64,000 nt of DNA from Cytophagales bacterium (lineage in GTDB: Bacteria; Bacteroidota; Bacteroidia; Cytophagales; Cyclobacteriaceae), in NCBI GenBank assembly GCA_022360015.1, contig JAKSDQ010000302.1, positions 1 to 64,000 of the forward strand, given 5' to 3'. Positions 60,379-64,000 of the stretch are shown one piece after another (the stretch's first letter is position 1; each line of letters begins with the position of its first letter). A program made the position numbers and the translations under genes. The notes beneath the pieces are model-generated. The model saw only the letters and a list, made by a program, of their open reading frames with translations, did no database searches and was not told the origin of the DNA.

Positions 60379-60553
60379 TACACTTCTGCAGCCATCTTTT
60401 TTGAACATATGCTAATTCAATGATTCCATTGAATGATTAACGCTTCAATCGGGTCGGTGCAATAAATGTAAATTTTTTTTAAGCGGAGTAATACCAACCC
60501 CTTGTGAGAATCATCTATCAAACACCAACATACAACATGAATATAATAATAAG

Positions 60554-61564
60554 GTGAACGAGGAAGATATTTTATTACTTACCAAATACCTTAACAATGA
60601 ATGCACGGAGCATGAATTAATCCGAGTAGCGGAGTTGCTCACTAATCCTTCTAACCATGAAAGAGTAGCCGGACTGTTGGAGCAAGCCTCGAAGAAGTTT
60701 CGTGATCATTTTGAGACGAACCCGGTACATCGGGAAAGAAGTTGGTCGAAAATCCATGCTGAAATAGTAGCAGGTAGAAATGCCCTGAAAAAGGGTTCAC
60801 AACCGTATCAGATATGGTTGAAGGTAGCAGCCCTGATTATTTTATTAATAAGCGTAGGATTATTGATTAGGTTATTCATTTACCATCCGGGAAATTCCAT
60901 TGACAAGTTGGCGGTACAGATGAAAACTGTGAGCAATGAATTGGGAGAAAAATCTAAACTGACACTTCCCGATGGCACCATCGTTATTATTAATTCCGGA
61001 ACGATCATTACCTATCCGGAGAAATTTGATTCCCGGATAAGGTTTGTGTCGCTGGTAGGCGAGGCATATTTTGATGTTAAAGAAGATAGTAGCCGTTCTT
61101 TCGTTGTTAACGTGCAAGGGCTTAAAGCAAAAGTATTAGGAACCACATTTAACATTCGGGCCTATAATTACTATTGTGATGTGCGGGTATCCCTCACTTC
61201 CGGAAAGGTTGCCATGCAACTACCCGGCGAACCCACTCAACTAGTACTTGAACCCGGAAAAGAAATCATCTATGACCTCACGGCTCATACTTATAAGTTA
61301 AGTGAATTTGATAGCGAGAAGGTTTTAGGTTGGCAAAAGGGAATTCTCCATTTCGATGAAGCTTCGGAGCAGGAAGTGATTCACATCCTTGAGCATTGGT
61401 ACAATGTGCATATTGAAACTGTCAACGCCTCATCAAAGGAATGGACAAACCTTACGGCAAAATACGACAATGAATCGCTGGAAAATGTATTGATTTCACT
61501 GGGCTATACCCTTGATTTTAACTATGAAATCAAGGGTAAGAACATAAAAATTATTTATAAATGA
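60554..61564 (+). CDS. FecR-family anti-sigma factor
   Basis: Membrane anti-sigma factor of 336 residues, started by a GTG at 60554. A cytosolic N-terminal part (about 1-85) probably binds the sigma factor. One membrane helix (VAALIILLISVGLLIRLFI) lies near 90-110, and a periplasmic FecR domain near 125-220 (LPDGTIVIINSGTIITYPEKFDSRIRFVSLVGEAYFDV, VLGTTFNIRAY). A C-terminal DUF4974-type domain near 250-336 (VLGWQKGILHFDEASEQEVIHILEHWYNVHIE) follows. It transmits the signal from the TonB receptor to the sigma factor upstream. Confidence 0.92.
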   Translation: MNEEDILLLTKYLNNECTEHELIRVAELLTNPSNHERVAGLLEQASKKFRDHFETNPVHRERSWSKIHAEIVAGRNALKKGSQPYQIWLKVAALIILLISVGLLIRLFIYHPGNSIDKLAVQMKTVSNELGEKSKLTLPDGTIVIINSGTIITYPEKFDSRIRFVSLVGEAYFDVKEDSSRSFVVNVQGLKAKVLGTTFNIRAYNYYCDVRVSLTSGKVAMQLPGEPTQLVLEPGKEIIYDLTAHTYKLSEFDSEKVLGWQKGILHFDEASEQEVIHILEHWYNVHIETVNASSKEWTNLTAKYDNESLENVLISLGYTLDFNYEIKGKNIKIIYK

Positions 61565-61602
61565 AAGGACCTATATGACCATAAACGAGACAGAATAGAA
61601 AA

Positions 61603-61633
61603 GATCAGCAGTGCTCCAGGAGTGCTGCTGATC
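61603..61633 (+). other. Long hairpin between fecR and the SusC-type receptor gene
   Basis: GATCAGCAGTGCTC pairs with GAGTGCTGCTGATC over 14 positions (two G-T pairs) around a 3-base loop, 39 bases after the fecR stop. No T-run follows (ATAAATTC), so it may be a partial terminator, processing site or mRNA stabiliser that sets receptor expression apart from fecR. Confidence 0.5.
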
Positions 61634-61730
61634 ATAAATTCTCCTGATTTGAAATACAGACTTTTTGCAGTAAGGCATATTTCAATCAGACAGTTTTAAC
61701 ATTTTAATCATATTAAAACCATGTAAAGTT

Positions 61731-64000
61731 ATGAATTACAAATCATTACTAAAAAGAATATTTATGTATTCATCTTATGTGCTTTCGATCCAACTGGTCT
61801 TTTGTGCTTCTTTACTGGCATCAAAAGTTACTATGGGACAGAAAGCCCACAGTCTCAGGGAAATCTGGGTTTCCATGGATTTTGAAGACCATAAGATCAT
61901 CGATGCTTTTAATAACATCGAAGAGGAGACAGGTTTTACTTTTGTCTATCTTAAAAACGAAATAGACCAAAAACTTACATTGAGTGGCAGTTATGATGGC
62001 ACTAACCTGTATGATCTGCTAAGCAGTCTTTCCAGGGAAACCGGTCTGAGATTCCACAGAGTAAATAACAATATCAATGTAAAGAAACTAAGAAATCGTA
62101 GAAGAAACAGGCGGGATCCGGTCATTATTGAAGAAAAAACAATTACGGGTAAAGTAACAGACGAGCTTGGCAATGAGCTTCCGGGAGTGAATGTGCTCCT
62201 GAAAGGTGCAAACGTCGGTACTGTTACAGATGTCAGTGGAAAATATTCAATTAACGTTCCCGATGATGTAACCACATTGGTTTTTTCCTATATAGGATTT
62301 TTAACACAGGAGGTTGAAGTCGGTGATCGAAGTATTGTCGATGTTCGAATGGCATTGGACAGCGAAATGCTGAATGAGGTAGTGGTCGTTGGTTATGGAA
62401 CACAGAAAAAGGTGAATTTGACAGGTGCTGTTGACAACATTGATTTTGAAAAAGAGATTGGTAACAGACCTGTCGGCAATATTTCTCAAATGCTTCAGGG
62501 AACACTTCCTAATGTGAATTTTTCTGCCACTGATGGTGGCGGAGAGCCAGGTGCTGCTCTGAATATCAACATCAGAGGAACAGGAACCCTGACAGGCAAT
62601 GAAGGCATTCCTTTTATACTTTTGGATGGTATTCCAATTTCTGTTGCCCAAATGAACAGTATCAATCCAAATGATATCAAGGAGGTTACCATTCTTAAAG
62701 ATGCTGCTTCTGCTGCCATTTATGGTGCCAGAGGTGCTTATGGTGTTATTTTGATCACCACCAAGAAAGGGGAAGAAAATGGAAAAATTACCGTGAATTA
62801 TTCCACTAATATAGCGATTGCAACACCTGTTAGCCTTCCCGAACTTTCAAATAGTCTTGACTTTGCCCGTGCCTATAATCAGGCGATAACCAATGATGGG
62901 CAAGCTCCGATGTTCGATGATAATGAAATTCAGGATATCATAGATTATCAAAATGGGGTAATAACTGCAGACACGGAACCAAATGCTGCCGGAGATTGGT
63001 ACAGGTATTGGCACGATGGGTGGGCCAATTATGATTGGTTTGATCTTATGTATGAATCCGCACCACGTCAAACCCATAGTTTGAGCGTAAGCGGGGGTAC
63101 GGAAAAAACATCTTATTTTATTTCCGGTGGATTTTTCAAACAATTAGGCAACCTGACGTATGCAGATGATGAGTATCAGCGGTCGAATATCACTGTTAAT
63201 TTAAGAAATCAAACAACCGATTGGTTAAGTTTTGATGTTTCGACGAAGTATGCCCGCGAACGTAATCTGTTTCCCAGTGGTGGGTTTGGAGGATTTGATA
63301 AAAATATCATCTATCACCAAATTTCCAGATTGTGGCCGGTAGTTCCGTTGTACAGCCCTGACGGCAGCTTTATTGTGAATCAGGATGTGAAACGTATGAT
63401 GGATTCGGGAAGAACCACTGAATTTAAGAACAACCTGCTACTTACCCTGGCTACTGAAATAGAACCTATCAAAGGATGGGTAACACGTATATCATTCAAC
63501 TGGGCCGCTAATAATGAAAACAGGGTCATAGAGCAATTCAGAAACCTGATACCGGCCCCCGATGGTACCACTGTAAATGCAGGTCACAATCAAAATTCGA
63601 TATCCCGCAGGTTGATTGATAATACCGACAGACTCATTAATGCTATTACAAGGTATGAAAAGGATTTCAAACTTCATCACCTGGGCATCATGGTTGGTTA
63701 TGAACAGCGAATAAAAAAAGAATTTGAAACAATAGGCACAAGAGCAGACCTTATTACAAATTCCTTGCCTACGTTCAGCACAGCTACAGGCGTGCAGACG
63801 GTGGATGATGCTTTATTTGATTTTTCCACACAAGGATTTTTTGCCAGGTTAAATTATAATTTCAATGAGAAGTTTTTATTCGAAACTAATCTTCGCTATG
63901 ATGGAAGTTCGTTTTTCAGAGAGGGTAACCGTTGGGGCTTATTCCCTTCTTTTTCAGTTGGCTACAACATGGCCAAGGAAAATTATTGGGCGCCACTGGA
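61731..64000 (+). CDS. SusC/RagA-family TonB-dependent receptor (cut by window edge)
   Basis: Outer membrane TonB receptor for uptake of a glycan or other large nutrient; 756 residues are visible and the gene runs past the window. It starts with a long signal sequence, then an STN domain near 50-100 (IDAFNNIEEETGFTFVYLKN), which contacts FecR. Next come a carboxypeptidase-regulatory-like domain near 136-205 (ITGKVTDELGNELPGVNVLLKG), the SusC TonB-box region near 215-225 (EVVVVGYGTQ) and a plug near 230-345. The barrel follows. The STN domain fits regulation through the FecR/sigma pair directly upstream. A SusD partner is expected after the window end. Confidence 0.95.
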   Translation, partial: MNYKSLLKRIFMYSSYVLSIQLVFCASLLASKVTMGQKAHSLREIWVSMDFEDHKIIDAFNNIEEETGFTFVYLKNEIDQKLTLSGSYDGTNLYDLLSSLSRETGLRFHRVNNNINVKKLRNRRRNRRDPVIIEEKTITGKVTDELGNELPGVNVLLKGANVGTVTDVSGKYSINVPDDVTTLVFSYIGFLTQEVEVGDRSIVDVRMALDSEMLNEVVVVGYGTQKKVNLTGAVDNIDFEKEIGNRPVGNISQMLQGTLPNVNFSATDGGGEPGAALNINIRGTGTLTGNEGIPFILLDGIPISVAQMNSINPNDIKEVTILKDAASAAIYGARGAYGVILITTKKGEENGKITVNYSTNIAIATPVSLPELSNSLDFARAYNQAITNDGQAPMFDDNEIQDIIDYQNGVITADTEPNAAGDWYRYWHDGWANYDWFDLMYESAPRQTHSLSVSGGTEKTSYFISGGFFKQLGNLTYADDEYQRSNITVNLRNQTTDWLSFDVSTKYARERNLFPSGGFGGFDKNIIYHQISRLWPVVPLYSPDGSFIVNQDVKRMMDSGRTTEFKNNLLLTLATEIEPIKGWVTRISFNWAANNENRVIEQFRNLIPAPDGTTVNAGHNQNSISRRLIDNTDRLINAITRYEKDFKLHHLGIMVGYEQRIKKEFETIGTRADLITNSLPTFSTATGVQTVDDALFDFSTQGFFARLNYNFNEKFLFETNLRYDGSSFFREGNRWGLFPSFSVGYNMAKENYWAPL

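Noticed and set aside
1..64000. CRISPR arrays, rRNA genes, insertion sequences and prophage genes
   Set aside because: No regularly spaced identical repeats with unique spacers, no rRNA sequence, and no transposase, integrase or phage structural gene was recognised.

Overview
The window comes from a Bacteroidota chromosome, most likely a Cytophagales-type gliding or marine relative. The signs are an LpxC-FabZ fusion, a PorX regulator, TonB/SusC receptors with an ECF sigma/FecR pair, an IPExxxDY-type protein beside pyruvate kinase, and promoters with the TAnnTTTG -7 box. Only one RNA gene is seen (tRNA-Cys). There is no rRNA, CRISPR array or insertion sequence.

Positions 1-26,200 are mostly housekeeping: acpP (cut by the window edge), pyk, a DUF58/BatD-like/BatA operon without MoxR, mutS2, the lipid A genes lpxD-lpxC/fabZ-lpxA with an ABC ATPase, an HD hydrolase, porX-tsaE-ald, an FtsX-type exporter with its ATPase, a secreted SGNH esterase, an HTTM-like membrane protein, and rpsA with a long charged tail. 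Positions 26,450-28,200 hold tRNA-Cys followed by decayed small genes (a frameshifted PemK-like toxin with its frameshifted partner) and a small XRE regulator pair.

Positions 28,600-54,150 form a large phosphonate region. A complete C-P lyase set, phnG-H-I-J-K-L-M, runs on the minus strand in one tight operon. It continues into a 2H phosphoesterase, a phosphonate-type hexapeptide transferase, a PhnD-like lipoprotein and an alkyltransferase. Separate units carry phnC-E-E with a second phnM, pyridoxal kinase plus phnN, another PhnD-like lipoprotein, a TenI/ThiE-like protein, a uridine-kinase-like protein, a TonB receptor, a PhoB-like response regulator and an XRE-cupin regulator. Three things stand out. 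First, PhnJ is full length and well conserved but has lost three of the four C-terminal cysteines that hold the Fe-S cluster and do the radical chemistry in E. coli PhnJ. Second, 11-bp direct repeats (CTAAY units), Pho-box-like, lie at a fixed phase before -7-like boxes upstream of several phn units. Third, many neighbours are broken by internal deletion or truncation: a phosphonoacetate hydrolase, an endonuclease-family gene, a PhnD gene and an amidohydrolase. The region is therefore either losing phosphonate catabolism or moving to a different chemistry.

Positions 54,200-64,000 hold an operon of a GH116-like glucosidase and two calcineurin-like phosphoesterases, then an ECF sigma factor, a FecR anti-sigma factor and the start of a SusC-type receptor that runs off the window.
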